Shown here: positions 1 through 8,654 of the stretch, in pieces
Layout: the number at the start of each line of letters is the position of its first letter
Position numbering within the stretch: position 1 is the stretch's first letter
Assembly: GCA_023091735.1 (NCBI GenBank)
Contig: JALKBU010000875.1
Span: forward strand, 1-22,085
Source of the DNA: Trichomonas tenax
Taxonomy: Eukaryota > Parabasalia > Trichomonadida > Trichomonadidae
Direction: 5' to 3'
Length of the DNA stretch: 22,085 bases
The notes under the pieces: model-generated
Seen by the model: only the letters and a program-made list of their open reading frames with translations
Told to the model about the DNA's origin: nothing
Database searches by the model: none
Made by a program: the position numbers and the translations under genes

Positions 1-421
1 TGAATAATAACGAGATAAAATCAGGATTACTAAAAATGAACAGATTGGGTATTGATATTTAATAGGATACATATGCAGGTGATAAGCCATCATATCATCA
101 TCGCATTCAGCTTTATCTCACCCTTTTAACAAAAGAGTATTTAATTTTTTTAATCATAAATACTTTTGTTGCATTTTTTCATTGAAATAGAGACTTAGAG
201 CTATTTTAATTCAGTAATTTATTTTCAAAATATATACACATATTATATATGAAGCAAAAACATATGTTAACAAAAATATTTGGCGGGAAAATTGTAAAAG
301 TAACAGAAATATCATGGTCAGCAAATACACAACAGAAGTCATCGCAATACGGGGAAGTAGTGTTCCTTGTGGCGTTGTGGCACCAGATGCTTGTAGCTTG
401 TGATCACAATTTTAATTTGCA

Positions 422-481
422 AACAAGCTCAATCAGTACAAATCAGATCAAAACAAGCTTAATCTTAACAAATCAGATCGA
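422..481. repeat. Two-unit imperfect 30-bp tandem repeat
   Basis: Units 422-451 and 452-481 match at 25 of 30 positions; both begin AACAAGCT and contain ACAAATCAGATC. No function is apparent. It is probably a local duplication. Confidence 0.6.
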
Positions 482-821
482 AGCAAGAAAGAAATTTTTT
501 GAATTCAATCTGTCAAAGATTTCGATGGGCTTGGTTGAGCTTCACATAAGACATCCAAAAGGATTGTTTCTGAAATTGAGAGAATGTCATGGCACCTTTC
601 GAATTAAAAGTCAATTATTCATTCGAATTCGATTAAACATCGTTGGCTAGTGGCATGTTTTACTGTCCAATTTTTTTGGTTGAATATTGAAATTTTCATT
701 GCCACACACAAACATTGAAAAATCGAGGTTAAAATGCTTGCAGACATCTCTACTAACATGGCTTGATGCTTGGCTGGTAATTGATAGCTTTGTTCAATAT
801 TTTTCTATGAAGGTTCTAAAT

Positions 822-827
822 TCATTT
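822..827 (+). promoter_or_regulatory. Initiator-like element of the truncated Myb gene
   Basis: TCATTT lies with its A at 824, 15 nt before the ATG at 839. It fits the trichomonad initiator consensus TCA-pyrimidine-T-(A/T), which sets transcription start close to the start codon. Both intact Myb genes carry the same hexamer in nearly the same place. It is a short motif in AT-rich DNA, so chance is possible. Confidence 0.4.
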
Positions 828-838
828 TTTATAATCAA

Positions 839-1069
839 ATGTCAAGCGATTCCCATGAAAGCAATAACAAATTCACGGACGAGGATGACTTGAAACTGAT
901 TAAATTAGTAGATCAATATAGAACGAAAAATTGGAAAATGATTTCGTCTAAAATGAAATCAAAATCCACAAAGAAATGTTGCAACAGGTGGAGCAATTAC
1001 ATATCGAAATTTTTTACATCATTGCCACGGTCGGAAAATGAGGATGCACTACTCTTTAATAATAATTAG
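839..1069 (+). CDS. Truncated one-repeat Myb-like protein, possible pseudogene
   Basis: This 76-residue reading frame contains one Myb (SANT) repeat at about residues 11-55. F12, W32 and W51 sit in the spaced aromatic positions, and CCNRW matches the helix-3 region (QCKDRW) of the two intact paralogues at 8655 and 12263. A second repeat begins (SENEDALLF, compare QEDILLL and EEDLMLL) but stops after about ten residues, before its recognition helix. In the +1 frame, KWEE follows at 1089-1100 where the paralogues have their second-repeat KW, so a frameshift or deletion may have truncated an older two-repeat gene. The ATG at 839 is preferred because of the initiator-like TCATTT upstream. A one-repeat protein would bind DNA weakly. 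The Myb call is solid; whether it is still functional is doubtful. Confidence 0.55.
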   Translation: MSSDSHESNNKFTDEDDLKLIKLVDQYRTKNWKMISSKMKSKSTKKCCNRWSNYISKFFTSLPRSENEDALLFNNN

Positions 1070-1748
1070 TAATGTGATAATAACAATCAAATGGGAGGAA
1101 GCTGTACATGATTGAATCAATGTTCTATTCTTTAATCTTCATAATATATGTAATGAACTTTTCTATTTTCTTTAATTTTGTATAAATTTACTGTTTTTAT
1201 CGCCCCTACGTTTGCATGATCTACATGAATCATTGCTATAAGATTTGAAATGATTTCTTGAAATATCGATATTTTCATTTCTATTTATGACATGAAATGC
1301 ATTTCATCCCATACAACCACTATCGCATGAGTGAGTTCTAGAAGTTGGCCATATCCAATTCACTCAGAGCATGCTTTCCACTAAAATGGGGTCTTTAACG
1401 TGCGGAAATTTCAATTTATTTTTCTTCAAATATCAAATGTTATCAGTATATATATTTATTTATTCAAAGTCATGTTTAATGTGCAAGGGTCAATTTTACG
1501 AATCGATGATATGTTCAAAAGGAAGATTAAAATGGATTCGCCTGTGTGTGTTCTAATAAACTCACAATATAATTTCTAGAAAAGTGATGATTATACATGT
1601 CAGATTTATTAATTTACATGTCAAGATCTGACACGTAAAATAAAATATAGCGTTTCTCGATTGATGCCCTCGTGAAAGATGAAAGAATTTTTAAATAAGA
1701 AAGCATTGTTGGTGTGAGTTCTATACAAGGAATGATTTTATTTTTCTA
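1070..1748. other. Intergenic region with several palindromes
   Basis: This lies between the truncated Myb gene and the 3' end of the transporter. A 16-bp perfect palindrome is at 1292-1307 (ATGAAATGCATTTCAT). An inverted repeat with one mismatch pairs 1328-1337 with 1357-1366. Another, 10 of 11 matching, pairs 1595-1605 with 1626-1636. A TAAA lies within about 15 nt after the transporter stop (minus strand, near 1737) and could serve as the trichomonad polyadenylation signal. I do not believe the short open frame at 1371-1556. Confidence 0.5.
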
Positions 1749-3023
1749 TTAGTTTGTTGGGTTTTCATCGAGACGAATTTCTGAGTCTGGTTCAGTGATG
1801 AAGAAGTATCCGAAAAGTCCACCAAGAAGGCTGCATGCAGCAAAGAAGATGCACGTTGGCATGTATCCCATTCCTCCTTTGTATTTGCCTGTTTCAGGAT
1901 CTTTGTTACCAATCATAATCGGGAACAGGAAAAGAATGACAAATGTCAATAATTGGTTTGCAGTGCTGATGATTGAGTTACCCAAAGATCTGAGCTCTTG
2001 TGGGAACAGCTCCGGGATGACATACCATGGAACAGGGCCTAATGCAAAACCGAAGAAGAACATGTAGAAGCAGATGCAAATCAATGCAAGCCATCCACTC
2101 CAACTGAAGTGATAGTTCATTGCATAGATGAACAATGTTGTTGCGCATCCAACACTGGAGATGACAAACAACGGCATTCTTCCTAATCTGTCGATAGCGA
2201 AGCCTCCAGCAAAGACGCCAATGATCATAAAGACCATTGAAACCGCAGAACCAATGCCTGAATCGATTGGAACTTTTGCATCTCTTAAGTTATCATCTAA
2301 GTTCTGTACTACAGCATTAATACCGCAGAACTGCTGCACAAACATAAGGCCAATGCCAACCAATAGCTTTGTGAAGTATTTGCGTTGATAAATCGATACT
2401 TTTTCTTTCTCTTCTTTGTTTTCCTCGTCGGCACTTGAAAGTCCTGTTTCTGGACAGAACCATATCAAGAAACAGCTCAATATGTTGAATACAGCTGTTG
2501 TGATCTCCAATGACCACCACTTATAGACATTTTTCGAGAGATTTACTGTCCAATTTCCTTGGAGGTAGATTATGATCGTTCCAATGCATATACCCGTTTG
2601 GTTAAGGTTTCCAAAGAACCCAGAAAGTCCGGTTGGCGCTGTTTCAACTAACATTGTTGGGGCCGTCGACGATATGCCACCAATCGTCAAACCCATCATC
2701 GCACGCATGAAAATGAACAGCCAGAACCTGTTTTGACCTGAAGCAATCATTATAAGATAAAAGACTGCGGCGGCAAATTGCAAAATAGCAAAAACTGTGC
2801 GTCTTCCGGTAAACATGAGGATGAATGTAGCAATATATGGTCCAATGACTGCTGTCAATGAAAGAATAGCTGTGAAAAACTGTAATTGAACTTTCGAAAT
2901 ATTCCAATGGTCTCTAAAGAAGGGCGTGAGAGGAGAGGGGAAGGCTACAGAGAATCCGAAGTTTATGGAGCCAAACATAATGATGAATCCATAAAGGAGT
3001 TCTTTTCTGCAAAACTTTGCCAT
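1749..3023 (-). CDS. MFS sugar porter (glucose-transporter family)
   Basis: A 424-residue, twelve-helix plasma-membrane carrier of the sugar porter family, probably taking up glucose or another hexose. Family signatures are in the right order: GRR at 73-75 after helix 2, R107 and G111 in the RxxxG motif of helix 4, PETG at 191-194 at the end of helix 6 (the usual PESPR position), QQFCGIN at 230-236 in helix 7 (sugar-contacting QQxSGIN), DRLGRMP at 278-284 between helices 8 and 9, GPVPWYVIPELFP at 329-341 with RS at 345-346, and a degenerate PET-like TEPDSE near 410-415. The charged loop at 195-217 (ADEENKEEKEK) is the usual cytoplasmic middle loop. The start Met precedes a short cytoplasmic end leading into helix 1. 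It is slightly shorter than typical members (450-500). The gene is intact and stands alone. The substrate is inferred from the family only. Confidence 0.93.
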   Translation of the reverse strand: MAKFCRKELLYGFIIMFGSINFGFSVAFPSPLTPFFRDHWNISKVQLQFFTAILSLTAVIGPYIATFILMFTGRRTVFAILQFAAAVFYLIMIASGQNRFWLFIFMRAMMGLTIGGISSTAPTMLVETAPTGLSGFFGNLNQTGICIGTIIIYLQGNWTVNLSKNVYKWWSLEITTAVFNILSCFLIWFCPETGLSSADEENKEEKEKVSIYQRKYFTKLLVGIGLMFVQQFCGINAVVQNLDDNLRDAKVPIDSGIGSAVSMVFMIIGVFAGGFAIDRLGRMPLFVISSVGCATTLFIYAMNYHFSWSGWLALICICFYMFFFGFALGPVPWYVIPELFPQELRSLGNSIISTANQLLTFVILFLFPIMIGNKDPETGKYKGGMGYMPTCIFFAACSLLGGLFGYFFITEPDSEIRLDENPTN

Positions 3024-4341
3024 TTTTGAAATCGAAAAGAAGTGTTTTAACTCTCAAATTTGGTTTTTAGCGACCAAAATTGGCAAAATTAGCATTATCA
3101 TTATGTAACTGTGATAATAAACCATATTTAAAAATGGAAATAAGATTAACAGTCACGTTTTTTCACAATTTATTTGACACTGTTTACATTAAAAAATAGT
3201 ATATATGATGGTAATTATTTTTCCATCGTTTTTATTTTTGAATACTTTATTTTTATTAATCAATAATTTCAAAATATTCATTGGGAGGCTATGAGTATAA
3301 GTTGGTGTATCACATTAAAAGCGTGTAATGTGTGCGTGCATCTATGCATATTGTCGTCTCCGCAACGATTTCGTGTATTTATATATTAAGATACTGAACA
3401 ATTATTCAATTTGGAGCTTGTATTATTTGTAATATGTTACTATGTTGTTGGTGTGTGATATATTTATAATAAATATTGCTATTTACTCAATAATAAGCTG
3501 ATTTCAAATTGTTAATGAAAAATATGAAACGATATTATATATGTTTAACACTACAACTATGTATGGCATCACATAAGAGTTATATCTGCCCATACATGTT
3601 TGATCTGGTTCTGACCCCAGAGTTGATACACTTCTAATCGAAAATAAAAAAAATCTTTAAAGGACATTGAAAACGCAGTAGCCATTCTTTGTAGAAGCTT
3701 ATCATAATGAGAAATCTCATTTATCCAAATTTTTGATTACACTAATTTTAATCTTTTATTTCCTCAATAACTAATTTAGCAATCTTATAATCTTTTATTG
3801 CATTAATATTGTACTATGGGTGTTTTATTAATATGAATGATTGCTATTCATTTATACACGTTATTTGATGTTTTTGCTCTATCAACTTTCGTCCGTGAAA
3901 GAAAATGTTTAAATGTTGACAAGAGATTTCTATTATAAAACATATCATATTTTTATCCATTGAATCTAAATTTTGTATTTTTGATTTATAAATCGTTAGA
4001 ATTATGTCATTGAATTTGTCAATTGAACTTTAAATCATGAACTCAATGATGGCTCAATACTGTGCTGAAAAGATTTTGTTTCTGTGGAATGTTTTCGGGT
4101 TTGTGAATTACAAATAGGGAAAAGCAATATTTATTTGTAAAATTAAAAAAAAAGTGCCGTTGCTGCGGACTATGGTGAAGAAAGACGACGCATACATTGA
4201 TTGCAATGGATCTCAAAGCTGAGCTAGTTATTATTTGCTAAGCATGTCCATATATGCGACATTGAGCCCGAATCTGTGCTTAGCTACTTATAGATAGCCA
4301 TCTATAGCGACTCTCTGTCGCTACTCTGCTTTTGTTTGTTC
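3024..4341. other. Long AT-rich gap with no gene seen
   Basis: I found no open frame with recognisable protein character on either strand. The first 100 bases hold the transporter's upstream region, with no clear TCA-type initiator. Two small adjacent hairpins occur at 4289-4321: TATAGAT with ATCTATA (4289-4306), then GCGAC with GTCGC (4307-4321). CACATTA and TAATGTG pair near 3310-3332. Confidence 0.5.
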
Positions 4342-4458
4342 GAATCAACATTATTCGAATTTAATATAATTTCAAATGGTGAAGATATTGAGGCAAAAGA
4401 TAAGTACGGATATACTATACTTCAAGCAACTGCTTTTAACAACAGTAGCTGCTTTTAG
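4342..4458 (+). pseudogene. Ankyrin-repeat remnant
   Basis: Thirty-eight open codons ending in a stop contain an ankyrin-repeat core: ISNGEDIEAKDKYGYT followed by ILQATAFNN. This matches the trichomonad repeat pattern (SHGANINEKDKYGxTALHxAAxNN), although the usual TxLHxAA has become TILQATA. There is no start codon and only about one repeat, followed by a stop. It lies head-on against a second ankyrin remnant on the other strand that begins 60 bases further on. Family assignment is from recognisable consensus residues; no function is expected. Confidence 0.6.
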
Positions 4459-4518
4459 CAAATATATTTGAGTTTACAGACAAAACTATTTTTTCCTGTG
4501 TGAATGATTGCTTTCAAT

Positions 4519-5528
4519 TCAAAAATGCAATACAACAAAAAGCTTACATTCCGCAATATCGGAGGCAATAATGATTGACATCGGTATTTCTATCACACGA
4601 TATTCAGCAAAAATTTTATCTTTGATGCATCTTTTAATGATGCGTAAGTATAAATGACCACATCCAGAACTAACTTGAACCAAACATTTTTCATACCAAT
4701 TGCATATTATTTATTTCCAGATATATTTGCTTCAATGTCAGCACCTGAAAACTAGAAATACGACCATTTCTATATTATTTTTGTCAATCGCATGAATCAT
4801 TGATGTCCATCCCAATTCATCATTTACTCTTTTTCTTCAAAACAGTTGAAATGGAATGCAATCATTAGTGGAGTGCAACCATCAAAGTTCTTAATGCAAT
4901 GATGTCATCAACCAGTGAAGGAGTATATTTTGGTTGCGATGTTTGAAGATTATTATGTTTTGGAGTTATTTCATGTGGAATTTTAATGTTATCTGTATTA
5001 ATGATATCAAAGTAATTAATATGAATCTTTCATTGTTTCAGATATTGGTTTGAATTGAATTAAACATGTATTATTCTTTCCAATGAAGCTGTAATCTAAA
5101 CATGATTTCATGATTTCTATATTGTTGTTTATTAGGAACTTAAAACAGCATTTTGACCCACAATAGCAACACCATTCTATTGATGTCTTATCATTGAAAT
5201 CGGTTATGAATGATGTTTGATAATATTACTAGTAATGCATTCACTGGTATTTATAATATAGTGTTATTTTTTTGTTTTGTGTATAGAATTTCGATGTCAT
5301 TATATTGAACTTAGAGAGAACATTTATGAATAGCTCCCAATACTCTGCAATAAGGCTTACATTCATATCGCATGAAATTGACATCATTCTACAAAGCGAT
5401 GATATTGATATCATTTTTTCTTCAATTGCTTGATTTAGAATGATTGGATGTTCTCCTGCTTTCATATGATTATCAAAGGCCATGTGGTTATTGTATTTTT
5501 CTATGTAACATTTGCAATTTTCATTCAT
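4519..5528 (-). pseudogene. Decayed ankyrin-repeat protein with DUF3447-like segment
   Basis: Minus-strand fragments read in the order of a trichomonad DUF3447-ankyrin protein. Codons 5528-5241 (95 residues starting MNENCKCYIEKY) and 5225-5016 share one frame, separated only by stops. The second piece has the DUF3447 look: SIEWCCYCGSKCCFKFL, then CLDYSFIGKN (compare LELCCYHGAVDCFKFL and FSFLGGN in intact relatives). Frame-shifted ankyrin pieces follow: DGCTPLMIAFH (4824-4889), GWTSMIHAIDKNNIEMVVFL (4738-4827), SGADIEAN (4707-4748), and an open stretch of 63 codons (4519-4710) containing IASDIAECKLFVVL. At least four frame changes and several stops make it a pseudogene. Intact family members probably mediate protein-protein contacts. 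The segment 5528-5241 alone is not diagnostic; assigning it here rests on the shared frame. Confidence 0.6.
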
Positions 5529-6095
5529 TAGGAGTTCAACAGCATCGAAATAAATGACTCATTTTGTCAATCAATCGATTTCATGTTAAATTTCCAATTT
5601 GAGTTAAACAGCCACTGAAATGAGAAGCGATGGTGTATGTAAACACATTGCACCACAGTGGAGTGTATTTTCATAAAAAATTATCATAGATTTTGCTTTA
5701 TTTCAGCAAAATCTATTCAAAATTTATGCTAATAACAAGTGCTATTCAAAAAATGCATATTGATACTCGAGGAACTTGTTGGAAAGAGATTTTGAACGAA
5801 GGATTAAATTATGACTTTTTTAATTGAGAAAAATAACAAAAATCACTTCTTGCAATATGAGTCCTAATTATACAATATAAAGCAATGAATCATGTTAATT
5901 ATTCTTGGGGTTTTGATCTAATTTTGAGTTAATTTTAACTAAAAACAGTGATTTATGTATAGAATACATGTGCATTATGTTGCACAACAAGAACATATCG
6001 ATTGTATGTTAATACAATATATAAACACTGTTTCAATATCAAATAATTTCTAATTGAAATAGAATGAAATGTAATATAGATAAAACGGATAAAAA
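5529..6095. other. Intergenic region with a perfect 12-bp hairpin
   Basis: It lies upstream of the minus-strand ankyrin pseudogene. A plus-strand open run of about 45 codons (5690-5827, ending NEGLNYDFFN and stop) is too short to assign. The clearest structure is the hairpin at 5686-5716, listed separately. Confidence 0.4.
5686..5716. repeat. Perfect 12-bp inverted repeat, 7-nt loop
   Basis: ATAGATTTTGCT at 5686-5697 pairs perfectly with AGCAAAATCTAT at 5705-5716 across the loop TTATTTC. No gene ends just before it, so it is not obviously a processing signal. Confidence 0.65.
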
Positions 6096-6734
6096 TCAGT
6101 TTGGAGAGAGTGAAGCTTGTAATGGAATGATTTTGTTCCCATATTTTAAGAAAGAATGAATATCATCGCTATTGACTGTATTTTCAGGAATATCTCCTTC
6201 CCAATCGAATTTGTAGTCTCTTGAATGCGCTGATGATAGCGTTGTAGGAATTGATGAATGAAATAATCGATCAAAAGGATCTTCTTCCGTTTTAATGCGA
6301 GATCTCGTAATAATCATTGGATTGAAGTCTAAGTTATCGAGATTATTCGTTGAAGAATGCGACCGTCGTGGAGAAGTTAATTTTGGAGGAAGGGCAGGAA
6401 CATGATATTTTTGATGTATAAAATCAACTTTTTTAGTCTCTCCTATGCATATTACACTCAGATAAATGGAGTCATCTCGTTCTTTTTTCTTGTTATATGT
6501 TGAATAAATTGGTGGAGGTGGCTCTTTGTAAGTAAACGATGTTTTGCACTGACGAGGAAGTGGTATCTTTGGTTTTTCTACAATCTTTTCTGGCCTTAAT
6601 CTGTTTAATTTTTTTTGAACAAAATTAATATCGAATAAATCCTTTTCTGGCTTTGTGGGATATAATGCTTCAGCAAAAGCATCCATATTCGGAAGAGGTT
6701 TTCTCTCTGTTTTCTTTACTTTCTTCTTTTTCAT
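6096..6734 (-). CDS. Uncharacterised basic, proline-containing protein
   Basis: A 212-residue open frame from ATG, not matching any family I recognise. It starts with a strongly basic end (MKKKKVKKTERK), then a charged region rich in Lys and Pro (residues 25-60). It carries EPPPP at 71-75 and PALPPKL at 113-119, which fits a class II SH3 ligand pattern (PxxPxK). A Ser-rich basic patch lies at 121-130 (SPRRSHSSTN) and an acidic, hydrophobic C-terminal third at 150-200. There is no signal peptide or transmembrane helix, so a cytosolic, cytoskeletal or nuclear adaptor role is possible but is only inference. Balanced composition over 212 codons in such AT-rich DNA supports real coding. It is transcribed away from the broken surface-protein gene at 6801, whose tail carries a similar PxLPPKL motif. 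Confidence 0.6.
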   Translation of the reverse strand: MKKKKVKKTERKPLPNMDAFAEALYPTKPEKDLFDINFVQKKLNRLRPEKIVEKPKIPLPRQCKTSFTYKEPPPPIYSTYNKKKERDDSIYLSVICIGETKKVDFIHQKYHVPALPPKLTSPRRSHSSTNNLDNLDFNPMIITRSRIKTEEDPFDRLFHSSIPTTLSSAHSRDYKFDWEGDIPENTVNSDDIHSFLKYGNKIIPLQASLSPN

Positions 6735-6800
6735 CTAAAATAAATTTTGGTGTCACCCCCTAAAATAATTTTATCATCGTTTTACATAACAAAGATCTAG

Positions 6801-7243
6801 ATTTACAATTACATCAATATCAAGGACTCAACAGTCAACAAGCCATTCTCAGAAATATTGAATGATGTAAAACCACAATATCAGATTCGACCATTGCATC
6901 ATTATTCAATATACCGTCACAGAATTAGCGGTTGTCTACAACCAGAATGGTGAAACGATCTATATTGTTAACTGCGTCTTCGCCTAAAACGAGCTCAATG
7001 GCAGAGAAGCTTTCTATGGCGATAATGCTTTGATAAGAATCGAAGGACTGATCACAGATGCAAATAATACAGCTGGATCGGTTAAAGTCATCAGTTGAAG
7101 GATCCAAATGCGTCGTCGAATCAAATCCAATGTTTCGCAACTTATAAATGTTTCACAGAAGAACCTAAAATACCAAAAATAACAGCCTTGCAGATACGCA
7201 TAGTCGAGCCGGCGAATATTATGCCAACCTGGGTCTTCTTGGG
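6801..7243 (+). pseudogene. Broken ectodomain of a membrane surface protein, beta-helix-like
   Basis: Overlapping open pieces in three frames lead into the intact frame that starts at 7244. Frame one, 6801-6953, reads NYINIKDSTVNKPFSEILND. Frame two, 6871-7098, reads IRFDHCIII, then GETIYIVNCVFA, an in-frame stop at 6985-6987, then AFYGDNALIRIEG and NNTAGSVKVIS. Frame three, about 7089-7165, reads CFATYKCFTEEP and passes, near the A run at 7167-7170, into the frame holding NLGLLGLIGGGIVVLF at 7226-7273. The regularly spaced aliphatic residues with F-x-x-C and N-C-x-F resemble parallel beta-helix or Pmp-like surface proteins, of which trichomonads have many. That family call is inference. No start was found; the 5' part may be lost before 6801. 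Sequencing error could explain one break but hardly all. Confidence 0.55.
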
Positions 7244-7807
7244 TTGATCGGTGGTGGAATTGTAGTTTTGTTCCGCATTTATTGCATTGTGCGTGTTCAC
7301 AAGAAAAGAGCGAAAGAAAGCAAGAAGCAGCATCATAGGGTTAGCAAAGGAAAGTCCAAACACAAAGATAAAAGTTCAAAAAAGAATAAAGATAAAAAGA
7401 GCGCAAAACCAAATAAATCAGCACCGGCAGCCTCAGTTATTGAGCAGCCACTTAAGCCAAACCCATCTTCTTCGGAAATAATATTGAAAAATCCGACAAG
7501 TGACCAAACGCCTCAAATTCCATCATCCACACCTCCACTACCTCCGAAATTAAACAATGATGACCAAAAAGAGATTAAACATAAAAATCATCATAAACAT
7601 CGCAAAAATGATGAAGGAACTGAACTAGAGAACTTGAATGATAGCAGCAATGAAAATAAACCTGATAATGCACCTACTGGCGAAGAACCCCCTCAACAAT
7701 TGCATGATAATAACAAAATATCTGAAGAAAAGGTCAAACAGAAAGAAATAGAAGAGAAGCTCAAAGTGTGGCAAAAGGCAAAGGAAAACCTCCAATACAT
7801 GCTATAG
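7244..7807 (+). CDS. Transmembrane segment and Lys-rich cytoplasmic tail of the surface protein
   Basis: This 187-codon frame is open from the middle of a transmembrane helix (LGLIGGGIVVLFRIYCIVRV, upstream residues included) followed at once by a stop-transfer and tail: HKKRAKESKKQ, then about 40 residues of Lys/Ser repeats (to residue 60), a proline region with PPLPPKL at 97-103, a His/Lys patch (IKHKNHHKHRK, 111-121), an acidic Asn/Glu stretch (124-150), and a helical charged end (EEKVKQKEIEEKLKVWQKAK, 161-180). The ATG at 7244 falls inside the helix, so it is unlikely to be the original start. The frame is more likely the C-terminal end of the gene broken upstream. TAAA follows the stop by about 20 nt. 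A newly expressed short membrane protein cannot be excluded. Confidence 0.55.
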   Translation: MIGGGIVVLFRIYCIVRVHKKRAKESKKQHHRVSKGKSKHKDKSSKKNKDKKSAKPNKSAPAASVIEQPLKPNPSSSEIILKNPTSDQTPQIPSSTPPLPPKLNNDDQKEIKHKNHHKHRKNDEGTELENLNDSSNENKPDNAPTGEEPPQQLHDNNKISEEKVKQKEIEEKLKVWQKAKENLQYML

Positions 7808-7963
7808 AAAACCATTATTTTAAATATATAAATAAGAAACTTGTTATAAATATATACTGATTTGTAATCAATATTTGTATTAGATAGAAGTAGGACGATC
7901 TAATAGTTATGCACTCGATGCTACATATAAAATTAACACATTAAAGATATATTTATCTACTGA

Positions 7964-8326
7964 ATGAAAGCTAAGGACAAAAATATAGATCCTCTGCACG
8001 CCACTGAAAGCGATGATAAACATTTAAAGTTTGAATGTGATAGCATCTTAGTATCAAAATTAATTAATGAATTTCCAGAAGTATGTCACCATTTCGTAAA
8101 ACAAGTTAACTTTGACATAGGCAACACGATCGCAGTGCTCCCTAAAGATCATTGGGTTCAAATGATCACTGAAAAAAATGTACAATCGCTTTTTAACGTA
8201 CTTTTTCTATCGTCGCATTTTTTCACTGGAAAAAAGTCACGTTTTCGCTCGCCAGCAAAGACAGGACATGCAATCTTTTGCCATAGTATTCTTGCTAACA
8301 TCAGCATTGTAAAATCAAGAAACTGA
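7964..8326 (+). CDS. Hypothetical protein, probably the front of a decaying gene
   Basis: A 120-residue open frame from ATG with no family I recognise. Residues 1-75 look protein-like, with mixed acidic and hydrophobic composition (ECDSILVSKLINEFPEVCHH, VLPKDHWVQMI). From about residue 90 the composition turns basic and irregular (GKKSRFRSPAKTGHAIF), as if translation had left its original frame. A second open stretch on the same strand (8404-8634) starts 78 bases further on and lacks an ATG. Together they suggest a gene of about 220 codons or more that has been broken. No membrane helix or signal peptide is clear, and no TCA-type initiator precedes the ATG. On the opposite strand, 8158-8484 is also open, but over this part it is likely a shadow. 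Confidence 0.35.
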   Translation: MKAKDKNIDPLHATESDDKHLKFECDSILVSKLINEFPEVCHHFVKQVNFDIGNTIAVLPKDHWVQMITEKNVQSLFNVLFLSSHFFTGKKSRFRSPAKTGHAIFCHSILANISIVKSRN

Positions 8327-8403
8327 AATAGCCCGTACATGTACATATATGAATATGAACAAAAATAGGAGATAACGAAATTTTCATTGCCTACAAAAGA
8401 TAA

Positions 8404-8634
8404 TTTAACAATGAAACCTGTAAACAATTTGATCGTAAATTTCTTTCCTCCGAAAATAATGATATAATTACAGTTTTCTTTCATTTTATAGAGGGATTTT
8501 CTATTTTCAATGCAATAAACAATATTGAAAAGTTTATTGAACCATTAACGCAACATTGTTATTCATCTAGTAGTGAATACAAATCGATATTTTTCGAAAT
8601 AACGGTTTTATGTTTCTATCAAATAGCGGATTAA
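8404..8634 (+). pseudogene. Open 76-codon remnant without start codon
   Basis: Seventy-six codons without a stop, bounded by TAA at 8401 and TAA at 8632, containing no ATG. The text is protein-like: ETCKQFDRKFLSSENND, FFHFIEGFSIFNAINNIEKF, SSSSEYKSIFFEI. A run of this length is uncommon by chance in DNA this AT-rich. It may be the C-terminal half of the gene starting at 7964, displaced by a frameshift. The family is unknown. It ends 20 bases before the ATG of the next Myb gene. Confidence 0.35.
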
Positions 8635-8641
8635 AAAAAAT

Positions 8642-8647
8642 TCATTT
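8642..8647 (+). promoter_or_regulatory. Initiator-like element of the Myb gene at 8655
   Basis: TCATTT with its A at 8644, 11 nt before the ATG at 8655. It matches the trichomonad initiator consensus and its usual distance from the start codon. It also argues for the start at 8655 over an in-frame ATG at 8610, which lies upstream of the element. Confidence 0.5.
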
Positions 8648-8654
8648 ACTTTCA

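Larger units (their letters stand above)
1..838. other. AT-rich intergenic stretch with no convincing gene
   Basis: A short open frame at 3-62 on the plus strand ends in NNNEIKSGLLKMNRLGIDI and a stop. It could be the 3' end of a gene starting before the window, but 19 residues are too few to judge. An open frame at 249-650 has no recognisable domain, and other frames over 330-420 read equally well, so I do not call it a gene. An imperfect 30-bp tandem repeat lies at 422-481. The rest is AT-rich, with short A and T runs. Confidence 0.5.

Noticed and set aside
249..650. 133-codon plus-strand open frame
   Set aside because: No domain is seen and the composition is uneven. The middle overlaps a 30-bp tandem repeat, and at least two other frames over 330-420 look as protein-like.
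687..893. 68-codon open frame overlapping the start of the truncated Myb
   Set aside because: It runs through the Myb coding start in another frame and shows no domain.
1371..1556. 61-codon plus-strand open frame
   Set aside because: Composition is dominated by Phe, Lys and Ile as expected of AT-rich non-coding DNA; no motif.
1795..2907. Several open frames inside the transporter gene
   Set aside because: They lie wholly or mostly within the well-supported 424-residue transporter and are shadows of it.
6925..7363. Two minus-strand open frames
   Set aside because: They are antisense to the surface-protein remnant, whose plus-strand text fits a membrane protein far better.
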